Below are positions 25,591-35,100 of a DNA stretch of 64,000 bases, one piece after another. Position 1 is the first letter of the stretch. Every line of letters begins with the position of its first letter. The DNA lies in assembly GCA_040954595.2 (NCBI GenBank), contig CM082596.2, forward strand, positions 8,246,001-8,310,000. Direction: 5' to 3'. The notes beneath the pieces were generated by a model that was given only the letters and a program-made list of their open reading frames with translations, was not told the DNA's origin and made no database searches. The DNA is from Balanoglossus misakiensis (lineage: Eukaryota > Hemichordata). A program made the position numbers and the translations under genes.

Positions 25591-25915
25591 AATAATAAAA
25601 AACAACACGATTTCAAGAGGGTTTCGAGACCAGAGGGTCTCGAAACCCTAATAAATGTCGACCATCATGCATCGCTTTTGTCTCAGAGATTTGCCCGGAG
25701 ATTTGTCTATGGTGTTTCCCCAGACCCTCTTTCTGGAATGCCCAACGGAAGAAGCAGGGGGGGTCTGGGTAACCGAGACTAATACTTCCAGTGCATTGGG
25801 AATCACATCATCTCCACCATCTTTCCAGCCATTCCCTGTAAAACTTGATTTTTCCAACACTGGCTCCAGCTCAGACATGGAAGTACGCGAGAACGAGATC
25901 ATACACATAAATAAC

Positions 25916-26159
25916 TCAGTATGGGCAAGTGGTTCCCCCAAAATTGGACATACTAAATAGCCAAGTCACAAAGCTGAACTTGTACCCTTTTACCCCCAGT
26001 TCCCTCTTTAGAGCTCCAACCTCACCATAGCAAACAATGGGCTTGGACTGAACCATTGTGGTGAAAGGGCGAAGAGACAAACCATTGACATCAGTGACAT
26101 ACCAGTACTCATTATAGAAAACTGACTCTTCTTTTGCACCAATAAACACTTCTTCAAAC
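25916..26159 (-). CDS. Possible unassigned coding exon, 3' of copy B
   Basis: After a good acceptor (TTTCCTTTAG) an open frame begins FEEVFIGAKEESVFYNEYWY and runs about 80 codons to a stop at 25916-25918. The paralogous stretch at 47474-47720 keeps the frame and the same stop and differs by an in-frame three-base indel. I do not recognise the protein. It could be the last exon of an adjacent gene or a duplicated fragment. No partner exon is found between here and the stop of copy B. Confidence 0.35.
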
Positions 26160-27194
26160 CTAAAGGAAATGTCATAAAACATCAGGCCAGTCAATTAACT
26201 TATTAAAAACCATCCATTTGACTTTGTATCATAAACGGACAATAACTCAAGTTTTCTAGTGGTGTTGTGATGTGGTAAAGATTTTCAGCATCTTTATGTA
26301 ATTCTATGGGCAGTTTCCAATGAAAATATTTGAAAATACTTGAAAATTTATGAATTTTAATGCAAGGCAGGTATTTTGAATTTCCCCATGAATCTATCCA
26401 AACAACTCAAATATGAATGTGTACAACAAACACATAAATGAATATTTGGACACACAAGGCAAATTTCAATAAAACCTTCATCCTATTAAAGAGCATCAAT
26501 TGTACATATTATTTGATAAAAGTAAAATGCATTTTTTTTAAATGCTGCCATTAAAAATAAAAGTTATTGGTTCATCATGACTTCTTTGCTTGGTATCATC
26601 TGTCTGTCTCTCTGTCTGTCTGTCTGTCTGTCTGTCTGTGTGTATGCATGTGTGTGTGATTGAAAGTATACTGTACATATTTTTGCACACAAACATTACA
26701 TATACTTCATTGAGTTTTGACAAGTTGCCATCAAGAAACATGGAACAGATTGTATGAAAACAAACAGTTGTTCAGAATATCCATAAAAAAACACAAAATC
26801 TAACTACACTATTGTACTAGCGCAAAATGCCTAGGAAAGAAATACCATTCTACCAATCAATATTATTCTACTCTCAGGTAACTTTTCCTTTAGAAGTCTC
26901 TCGTTCAAATGAGTGATTTTCTGGGTAACATAAAATGAGAAAAGATATTAATTTTCTGATTTGTTTGACAAGGTATTAACTCCAAGTAAAGTTATTCATG
27001 TTAACTTTATGAATGATTGAAGTCCATGTCCATGCGTTGCGTCTATTGACATCCTGTGAATAGACAAATTCTTAAAATTCTGATATTCATTTCACACACA
27101 TGGTTTTGGGTTTAAGTGGGTGGAATTCGACACAAATGAATTCCGGTTTTGACATATTTTTCTGTCATTTTTCAGCACAAGTTCTGCATTCAGT
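26160..27194. other. 3' flank of gene B, no further gene seen
   Basis: Mostly shared with 47721-48500. A stretch of about 265 bp with a CTGT microsatellite (about 26587-26648) is inserted at about 26535-26800; the A copy joins directly across it. AATAAA-type signals occur, but none can be singled out as the polyadenylation site of gene B. Confidence 0.6.
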
Positions 27195-29063
27195 CTATCT
27201 GCGTTCTTCCAATTTCTCGAACATCTGTTCAATCAATCTGACCATATCGTCTCTTCCCATGGTGCTGAATATTGCCAACAGATTCTCGAAGTTGCTTTCG
27301 AAGAGGGGTCCCTCTACATGTGGATACTTCTGTTTTGTTGTTTTCTGGTCCCTTGAAACTTGTGAGGATGATGATGTGTGCATTTCTGCAAGACAATCTT
27401 TGGTGGCATCTGTGGTATCTGTGTCATCTGTGTCATATGTCATGGTCTCTTGTCTTCGTTGGAATTGGACGCTTGAGTCTGGTTGTTGTGATGACATTGT
27501 TGCAATACCACTATCAACATTTTGTGTGTCATGAGAAGTGGTCGGGAATTCTGCAGCTGTAGTGGTGTCTTTTCCTCGTCGGAATTGGACACTTGAGCTT
27601 CGTTGTTGTGATGATGGTGACATTGTTGCAGCTGTGACTGTGTCTTTTCCCATGGTGTTAAACTTCGCAATTACACTATGAACATAGCTTTTAGAAAGAG
27701 GTCTCTGTATTGGTCTTTCTGTTTTCTGAGCCTTCACTTCTTCATCAGCAGAATCTTGTTGGGGTGATGATGTTGATGACTGTGACATTTTTGCTGAATG
27801 ACCTTTGGTGGCATCTATGTCATATGGGATGGCACTGGCACCTGCAGCTGTAGTGGTGTCTTGTCCTCGTTGGAATTGGACGCTTGAGTCTGGTTGTTGT
27901 GATGATGGTGACATCGTTGCAAAACCACTATCAACATTATGTGTGTCATGAGAAGTGGCCGGGAATTCTGTGGTGTCTTTTTCCAGTTGACGTCGTCTTG
28001 TCCCTACCCATCTACGACACCACTCTACAAAGATGTATTCTGTAACTGGTATGCCTGTTCGACCCGCCATCTCTTCAAGTGCCTTGACATCCTGGTACCC
28101 GATTCCCATATGTTCGGCCATGCAGGCGTAGTGCAAAGATGGTGCACGTTGAATGTCCATTCTCATGGTCAGTTTTCTTCTGGTTTCTTCAAGCATCCAC
28201 ATGATGTCACAGCGTTTCCATTTATGTCGTAAGATCGTTGTGTCATGACCTTGACAAAGCAGGTCACAAACATCTTCTGCTTTACCAACTCTTTTGTTGT
28301 ACACTTTCTTTCCCATGTCTTCTGCACGTAGCACATCGTCGAGAGTGTAAAACCCAACTTGTTCCATATCGTGGTTTGCAAGAGAATCTGCACTCAGGAT
28401 AAGCTGATTCATCCTGTTGCCTGGACATGCGATCGAGAAGACATCCTGTATGTCTTTGGAAACCATCTCAAGAAGCTTGTAGCCCTCACCAATCAACTTC
28501 TTGTCTTCAACTCGTACGCAGACATTGACTGCCCTTCTGCCATTGGTCATAAAGACAAGACCTTCAACATCATGGCACACTTTGATACCATTTCTCCATA
28601 AGCCACTGGGCGGTTTGCCAAGGTTGGTGAAACGCTTATATAGACGGGTCTGTAATCTTGGGAAAAAGCCTGCCGTAAAGGAATCTGATTCATCATGGCA
28701 TTCAAACCGTATTCCACGGTAGATAGTCTTCATGCGATTCAATTTCCACTGATCTTTAGGCATATCATTGTCTTGAAGCCCTGGTATGAAGAAAAGTTTC
28801 TCTCCAGTCTCTGTGATATCATGTGCCGGACAGAGAAGCTCAAAATCCTCTAGAAGGTCGATGAGAAGTTTGATGTTTACACCTTCACCAAGTACATCTT
28901 CTATCTTATCCAAGGTCTGAAAACAATTTCTGTCAAATCTGGAACTGAATTCTGCAAATAAAGGGGTGGCCAACATTGGTCCAAATATCCTGTAACACAA
29001 CCAGTTTGGATCCAATACCACGACATCTTCTCTTTCCAGAGATGACTTCTTCACAAACAAAAG
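27195..29063 (-). CDS. Last exon of gene B: C-terminal COR, death-like domain, Ser/Thr tail
   Basis: The exon begins LLFVKKSS after the acceptor TGTACAG and ends EERR-stop (TAG, 27197-27195), 622 residues. The first 230 or so continue the COR region. Residues 303-362 of the exon (YACMAEHMGIG... FVEWCRRWVGTRRRQL) have the spacing of a death domain: an AEHMGI-like helix, an acidic mid-helix and a VEW-R-R helix. The tail holds about three diverged copies of the 42-residue repeat that is expanded in copy A. It also has two related segments near the end: SVIAKFNTMGKD and NLLAIFSTMGRDDM. Short plus-strand frames across this region are shadows. Confidence 0.8.
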   Translation of the reverse strand, partial: LLFVKKSSLEREDVVVLDPNWLCYRIFGPMLATPLFAEFSSRFDRNCFQTLDKIEDVLGEGVNIKLLIDLLEDFELLCPAHDITETGEKLFFIPGLQDNDMPKDQWKLNRMKTIYRGIRFECHDESDSFTAGFFPRLQTRLYKRFTNLGKPPSGLWRNGIKVCHDVEGLVFMTNGRRAVNVCVRVEDKKLIGEGYKLLEMVSKDIQDVFSIACPGNRMNQLILSADSLANHDMEQVGFYTLDDVLRAEDMGKKVYNKRVGKAEDVCDLLCQGHDTTILRHKWKRCDIMWMLEETRRKLTMRMDIQRAPSLHYACMAEHMGIGYQDVKALEEMAGRTGIPVTEYIFVEWCRRWVGTRRRQLEKDTTEFPATSHDTHNVDSGFATMSPSSQQPDSSVQFQRGQDTTTAAGASAIPYDIDATKGHSAKMSQSSTSSPQQDSADEEVKAQKTERPIQRPLSKSYVHSVIAKFNTMGKDTVTAATMSPSSQQRSSSVQFRRGKDTTTAAEFPTTSHDTQNVDSGIATMSSQQPDSSVQFQRRQETMTYDTDDTDTTDATKDCLAEMHTSSSSQVSRDQKTTKQKYPHVEGPLFESNFENLLAIFSTMGRDDMVRLIEQMFEKLEERR

Positions 29064-32000
29064 CTGTACACAAGAAAAGAAATATTTTGATATATGAAAG
29101 TTTGTATGTTGCACATTACAATATACAAGCATTTGCACGGCACATTAATCTTTAAAATCCTTAATTACACAAGAACTGTACTTAGAAGTTTAGACCTTTG
29201 ATAATTTAATTTGGTCAAATTTAGATAAAACAAAATTAATGACATAGTGTAAGTGTAACCTTTAAATGAATCAATACATTAACAGACTGGTCAATATCAT
29301 TGTGGAGTGAAATTCAAATATACATGGCCCTGCAAATTTTCTTAAAAAGTGATACTACTGTGTTCTTAGCAATGCGTAATTAATGGAGAATATGTAAATG
29401 ATCAAATTTGAATGAAATGTTGGGGATCTGAAACCATATTATGTTTTTTATGATAAATGATTGCAATTATACAATATCTACTATTTGCGAATTGTTAAAG
29501 AGAAAAGTTATTGAGAAATTTTTGAGAAATTGAGAAATTTTTGAGCCTGGTATTTGAAAGAAAATGAATTAGCAACTTGTTGTTTCTTACTGACCTCTCC
29601 TATGTCATGCAGATAGTTGGTGGCTTTTTGTAAGAAACCTTCTTCAGTGATGGGATATTCTAGTATTTGTTTTAATCTTTTCACATACACTGTCCAATAA
29701 AGAGCGGGGAACGCCTTGTCACATAATTCATTCTTCATTTCCATTATCTTGGCACAAACACTTGGAAGAGTTTTACTTGTCTAAGAATGAATAGAAATTG
29801 ATAACATGTTTGTGAAGTAGTCAAGTTATTTATTGCAATAGAAGACTGGCACTCATGGCATCCAGCATTAGCATCTGTATAAGCAAATTTCCTTTCTGCA
29901 TTTCTTTCAATTCACTGACGACTGAGCTAAAGTGAGAGATTTTGGCATTTGCTTTACATCATGCTAAATTTGCCAATAAATGATATTTTGTAGCATTTGA
30001 TGTTTGCACAACACGATGAAGGTACATGTTCCGTTTTTAAACATTTAGAAATATATCCTTTATGAAAGTTATAGACTAAATGAGTGGCAAAAGTTTATAT
30101 ATCATTACCTTTTTCTGTTGTAAACAATCACGGAGCTGCTTCATTTTTGTGTCTGTAGAATCACGGCAATTCAGCAGAATTATGTCGTCACTCACTATGT
30201 CTAAATAGTCTTGAAACATAGTCTTTGCTTTTGTCAGAACTTCCTTCAGCATATGGCCAGCTGTGAAATTACATAACATAATGATTAAATACATTTATAT
30301 CACTCTTTCCCATGTGCCCATTGTTCAAACCATGCATTTTATTGCATAACCCATCGTCTCGTCATTACCATGTGATGTTCTTTTGTTCCTTTCTTTGTTA
30401 GAAATTATCACCACACTCTTTTTGTTAAAAACTGTGGCTTTTTATATAAATATATAAACACATCCACATGATCCGTCTATTATTTGGCCACTATCAAATT
30501 TGGGTGAATTTTACATATCAACTTAGTTTTCACAAAAAAAAACTGCAAAGGCAACTAGTGGTAGCCTCTCTCTCTCTGATACTCCATGAGGGAATTTCTG
30601 TTGGCAACATTTCACAGATGCTATTCGAGCATTTAAAGCCCACTAAATGCCACCCACGCTGGACTGCAGTGACAGCTTGAATATTGACTGAGCCGAAGTT
30701 CGTGGTATAAGACGCTTAGCGCAACACTGTGCCTTGTGAATTTTACAAAATTGATGACCAATATAACGCACCATTACTCGTGCAATAAACTGTATGTACT
30801 ATCAATTTTGAATGGAGTAGAACAAGAAACTAGTGGATGCAAAAATATACTATGACAGAACTTCATGACCTCTGCGCGCGATCTGTGCAGTATGGATGTT
30901 ATTTTCATGAGTGAGAAGGTGAATTCTTCCGAGTATTTTTACGAGCGACAGCGAGTAAAAATACAGAAGAATACACCTTCTCACGAGTGAAAATAACATC
31001 CATATTGCACAGATCGCGCGCAGAGGTCATGAAGTTCTGTTATTATTGCATATGTTTCCCCAGATTTGACGAAAATCAAAGTTTCGATCGTGGCGTATTG
31101 ATTTTCATTACAGTGATGCGCCAAAGGCTATGCAACCCAGAGAAGGCCGCTTCATTGGCCAAAATGACGCAACCTTTGTTATGCAAAGAAGGGTCATGTG
31201 GGGTCATTCCATCAGTGGGTTACCTGAGGTTGTGAGATCGCAGCGATAAATTTTGAAACACTGGCGATAGCGAGAAATTTTCGTAATTTTCGAGGTTCCA
31301 AAACACACTGACAACTAAATGTTCTGTTATTCTGACGATAGTTGGGAAGGATAATAAAACAACGTGCCAGAATGTTGAAAAATCCGCATGTTTCGGCGAT
31401 CAGGTTGGCTCATTTCATCGTTGGTTTAGCTCAGGTTGCAAGATAGCATCGGCAATATTTGAGAAACTGGCGATAGCGAGGGATTTTCCGAGGTTCCCAA
31501 ACATACTGCCAAATAATGTTTTGTTATTCTGACAAAATTTGGGAAGGATAAGACAATGACGTCTCCGAATGTTGAAAATTCCCCACGTTTCGGCGATCAT
31601 ACTCCAGCTCTGCCGACGGCGTTCAATGTTTACAAACAAAACGTAGTCCGGCTTGTTTTTACTCATTTGCATATGGGTTGTGAAAAATACCACTTTGTCA
31701 CGCGCACAACTAAAACAACATTCGGCTTTTTTGCGACTGAAATAAAACTTTTGTTATATCCTCCGGAGGTTTATATGAACTCCAAGTGATTGTGTAACAG
31801 AACGAGGGTTAAACTTTGAAAGATACGATCGATTGAAGGAGAAATGGGGGATCTTATTCTTCTGGATGCTCATTTGCATATGAGCTTGCAAAAATACCAG
31901 AATTATTATTGCACGGGCCGCTTGGAATACTGTAGTACATATGCAATAAAACACATTATTATACATCTAGTGCCGAGAACAATAGATTTTGGCGTGCAAT

Positions 32001-32071
32001 AACAAGCCGTACGGAACGGTACGTACGGAACGCGTGTTAAATATGCCTTTGGGACCGTTCAGTTTTTACGG

Positions 32072-32104
<33 letters not shown>

Positions 32105-35100
32105 AAATCCAGGGGGGGGGGGTCACTTGAATTTTGAAGTCCTAAAGGGGGGGGGGTCATCTGGTTTTTTTAAACGTTTAGGGGGGGGTCACATACTTTT
32201 GCCACCAAACTTTTGCTTTTGAGTCCACAAAATTGCAGTTTCGCGCTCTTCATTTTGCAAAATTTTCTAATGTGGGAGGGGGACACCCCCTCCCACACCC
32301 GCCCCCTTCATTCTCCACCTCATTTCATTTTTTGCTAGTTTGTCTAGTGTACCAGGGCAGAGTGCTTGCCACCCCAACCCCACCGATGATAATATTTAAC
32401 AAAGTAAATACATAAGGGAGAATTATCGTTTAAACCATTTCGCATAATTGATAGTTTCGCGCTGCATCTTCTATATACTAGAAGTTTTATAAATGATGTC
32501 ATGACGTGGATGATGCCAAATCTTCTACTTTGAGTGGAGTGGTAAAAGTAAAATTGGTCCTCCCAAACATTGAGATAATTTGCTTTTGAGTTCATTAATA
32601 TGCAACTTTGAGCACCGTATTTTACAAAATTTTCTTATGTGGGGGGGGGGGGGGGGGGGTCATCATATTTTTGGGTCTGTCAAAGGGGGGGGTCATCATT
32701 TTTTGGTCCTGGACGAAGGGGGGGTACTCGGCCATGATTTTGAAAACCGATGACACAATCTTGCCAGCCCCCCCCCTGCCGTAAAAACTGAACGGTCCCT
32801 TAGTTTCAAGGCGCCCCAAACTCACCGTGTACAGGTATGCGTTGTTTTGCGGACGGTTTCAAGACACCCCCGTTCCAACGCACGTGCGCACACGTAAACA
32901 AAAAAGAAAGATGGCTGCTCACTGAGTCAACTGAGCGGTTTTCGATCGATTGTATCGGCATTTTGGGCGTTTTGAAAGCCAAGTAACATGCAAAACAAGA
33001 ACTAACGGAGATGTAAGATGTATAATAATAAGGTTATTACGAAAATACCGCAATGTATGCACTCGGACATTAGCGCAGCGCATCGCCCTCCGCTGCGCGT
33101 CGGGCGATACTCAGCGCTAATGTCCTCGTGCATACTTTGCGGTATTTTCGTAATAACCTCCTCATATTATAATACATCTGGCACTGAGAACAATAGAATT
33201 TAGCGTGCAATAAAAAGCCGTACGGAACGGTACGTACGGAACGCGTTTTAAATCAGTCTTGAGTTTCAAGGCCCCCCATCTCACCTGTACAGGTATGCGT
33301 TGTTATGCGGACGGTTTCAAGACACCCCCACTCCAACCCACGTAAACAAAAAAGAAAGATGGCTGCTCACTGAGTCAACTGAGCGGGTATCGATCGATTG
33401 TATCGGCATTTTGGGCGTTTTGAAAGCCAAGTAACAAGATACTCGGCGCTAGTGTCCTCGTGCATACTTTGCGGTATTTTCGTAATAACCTCATATTATC
33501 TGAAGCAATACAAGAATACTTATTGTCAATCAGAGCTGACAACACCCACCTAGAGCCATATTGACTCTCTCCAACTTATCAGCTCGACTTGCAACCAATA
33601 TCACCACTGGTTTCTTGTATCTTTCACCAGGCTCACCAAAGGAATACCTGTCCATGTGGGTTGTTCCTTTCAGAAACCGCAACCAAAACAAAATCTATAA
33701 ATAAGAATATTTGTATCATGAAATATTATTATTATTTTTGAGGCATATTTATAAAAGGGATCATGAATATGAGATTATAATTCAAGAATTGATATTTTGG
33801 GGATGGTCAGTTTCTTCTGCCTTGGGGCATGGAAAGTGATAAATGATGCAATACATATGGCCTTCCAGTCTCATGCATGTTTAGTCAATTTACTGTGAAG
33901 ATTCTTACCTGTGGGAACACATCTTCAAAGGTGTTGAGTTGACCATTCTTGTCTGTAGCTTTGAACACCAATATGGAGATAGCATTGGGTGCTCCCAGAA
34001 ACATGTTATGAGTGACGTAATACTCGGCCTGGCCGGCAAAATCCCAAACACTGCACTTTCCTACGCCAGGAATATGAACACTTTGGACATCAATACCAGG
34101 TGTGGGAATGTGTCCACTGTGTTCAAATTCTGTGGTTGTTTCTTCACTCTTTGATAAGGAAAAGTGAAAGAAAAAAATTTCACTATATACAAACACAAAA
34201 TGTCAACATTTTTTCAACCATGCATATGCTTTAATTATCCAAAGTTTACCTGTGGCATTCTGTTAGTAGTTTCCTAATATGCACCATACATATAATGTGA
34301 ATGTTACAGCTAAACTAAAACTTTTATGCAAATTAATCAATATCAACATACCTTCTGAAGTGACTTGAATAGTGTAGTCTTACCAACTCCACCATCTCCA
34401 GCAAAGAACAACTTAAAAGTGTCACATTCCTCACCTGGTTCCTGCATCAGGTCATTGAACTCATTTTGTTTCTGTTTGAATAAAAATAACAAACAAATAC
34501 ATTTTATGCTATATTCCGAAGTTTTGACACCAAAGTTGTATCACATTCATATGAATGAACATTTTTAATTCATAAGAATAAGGCTAGCACATTTCAGGTT
34601 ATATATTGATAAAATTCATGACAAAAGACAAAAAAAATTACACTCACCCTAATGTAATCCAATAGCACATCCTCAGCAGAGCGACTTTCAGCGACATCAA
34701 GTGGTGTCTTTCCGGTCTAGGTTTTATTAGGAAAAAAAGAATTAACAATGAATTATGATGTTGATATTGATAAGATATTATATTACCATGGCCTGTGCTG
34801 CGCATTTTAATTGGTCGAGATGAACGACGTCACTGACCACAAATACTCAGTAATGGTTTGTTTACATGCCCGTAAATCTGAATAGTAATATTAGCAAACA
34901 GTTCAGTGAATACAACATTTTGCGTAACACAAGTTCCGGGGCCCCTAGTCTTTTGCGTGGGCTCGAGCAAGGCCACAAATTCATGGGCTCGAAAGCCTCG
35001 CCCATGAATTTTTGGCTTTCCCCTCGCCCATAAACAAATGTTAATGGTCAGGGTGTCGTCCATTATTTCTATAATAGTAGCAATAATGTACCTGATATAA

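Larger units (their letters stand above)
4638..25649 (+). mobile_element. 'Outer' hairpin-ended element (GGGTTTCGAGAC subfamily), split into 4638-6515 and 25591-25649
   Basis: It starts TATAGCTGTGAACAGC (stem GCTGT/ACAGC) followed by GGGTTTCGAGAC. It ends, after a tract of AAT repeats, in a hairpin at 25619-25648 whose arms are GGGTTTCGAGACC and its complement. It contains four clear repeats of about 237 bp and a unique 3' region. The intact relative at 36640-38854 reads straight through the AAT tract, showing that 6516-25590 is inserted DNA. No protein is encoded. The architecture (5' motif mirrored in a 3' hairpin, internal tandem repeats, microsatellite before the hairpin, A/T target) resembles Helentron-associated HINE elements; that class assignment is inference. 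Confidence 0.7.
4461..25779. mobile_element. TIR element with TA duplication, split by the 21-kb composite (4461-4637 and 25650-25779)
   Basis: The intact version at 47031-47336 has 52-base inverted arms starting GTCTCGGTTACCCAGACCCC and TA on both sides. Here the left arm is at 4461-4512, the right arm ends at 25779, and TA is at 4459-4460 and 25780-25781. The loop has been interrupted at 4637/25650 by the large repeat composite. Open frames over the arms are by-products of the element. Confidence 0.75.
31965..33440. repeat. Direct duplication: unit 1 31965-33005 (interrupted), unit 2 33176-33440
   Basis: Both units run from 'gccgagaacaatag'-like sequence through TACGGAACGGTACGTACGG, a 'gatggctgctcactgag' block and 'ttttgaaagccaagtaac'. 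Unit 1 holds the 749-bp inverted-repeat element at 32051-32799; unit 2 is uninterrupted and serves as the empty site. Each unit is followed by the right arm of the same palindrome (33110-33175, 33437-33495). Confidence 0.75.
30261..33549. other. Enlarged intron of gene B filled with mobile elements
   Basis: The matching intron of A (54471-54714) is only 244 bp; here it is 3.3 kb. Added material includes a 186-bp palindrome (30855-31040), repeated 'ggcgatagcgag' sequence near 31263 and 31471, a direct duplication (31965-33005 and 33176-33440), a poly-G inverted-repeat element (32051-32799) and a second palindrome (33020-33175). No exon is recognised inside. Confidence 0.7.

Noticed and set aside
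9400-25600. CRISPR-like array because of regular spacing
   Set aside because: The period is about 237 bp with no short-repeat/unique-spacer pattern, the 'spacers' are themselves repeats, and the DNA is eukaryotic.
6086-25616. Many short open frames across the 6-25 kb array (for example 12076-12285 and its twin 14188-14397, and frames rich in FFFF or RRRR)
   Set aside because: They repeat with the element units, read through GAA tracts and hairpins, and show no protein family. They are shadows of the repeats.
25655-25960. Plus-strand 101-residue frame and the overlapping minus-strand 97-residue frame, with twins near 47203
   Set aside because: Both cross the right arm of the TA-flanked TIR element, which is inverted at 4461/47031; the frames derive from the arm.
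27939-28722. Plus-strand frames of 70-97 codons over the last exon of gene B (and 52514-53757 in A)
   Set aside because: They are antisense to a 622-codon exon with clear domain content.
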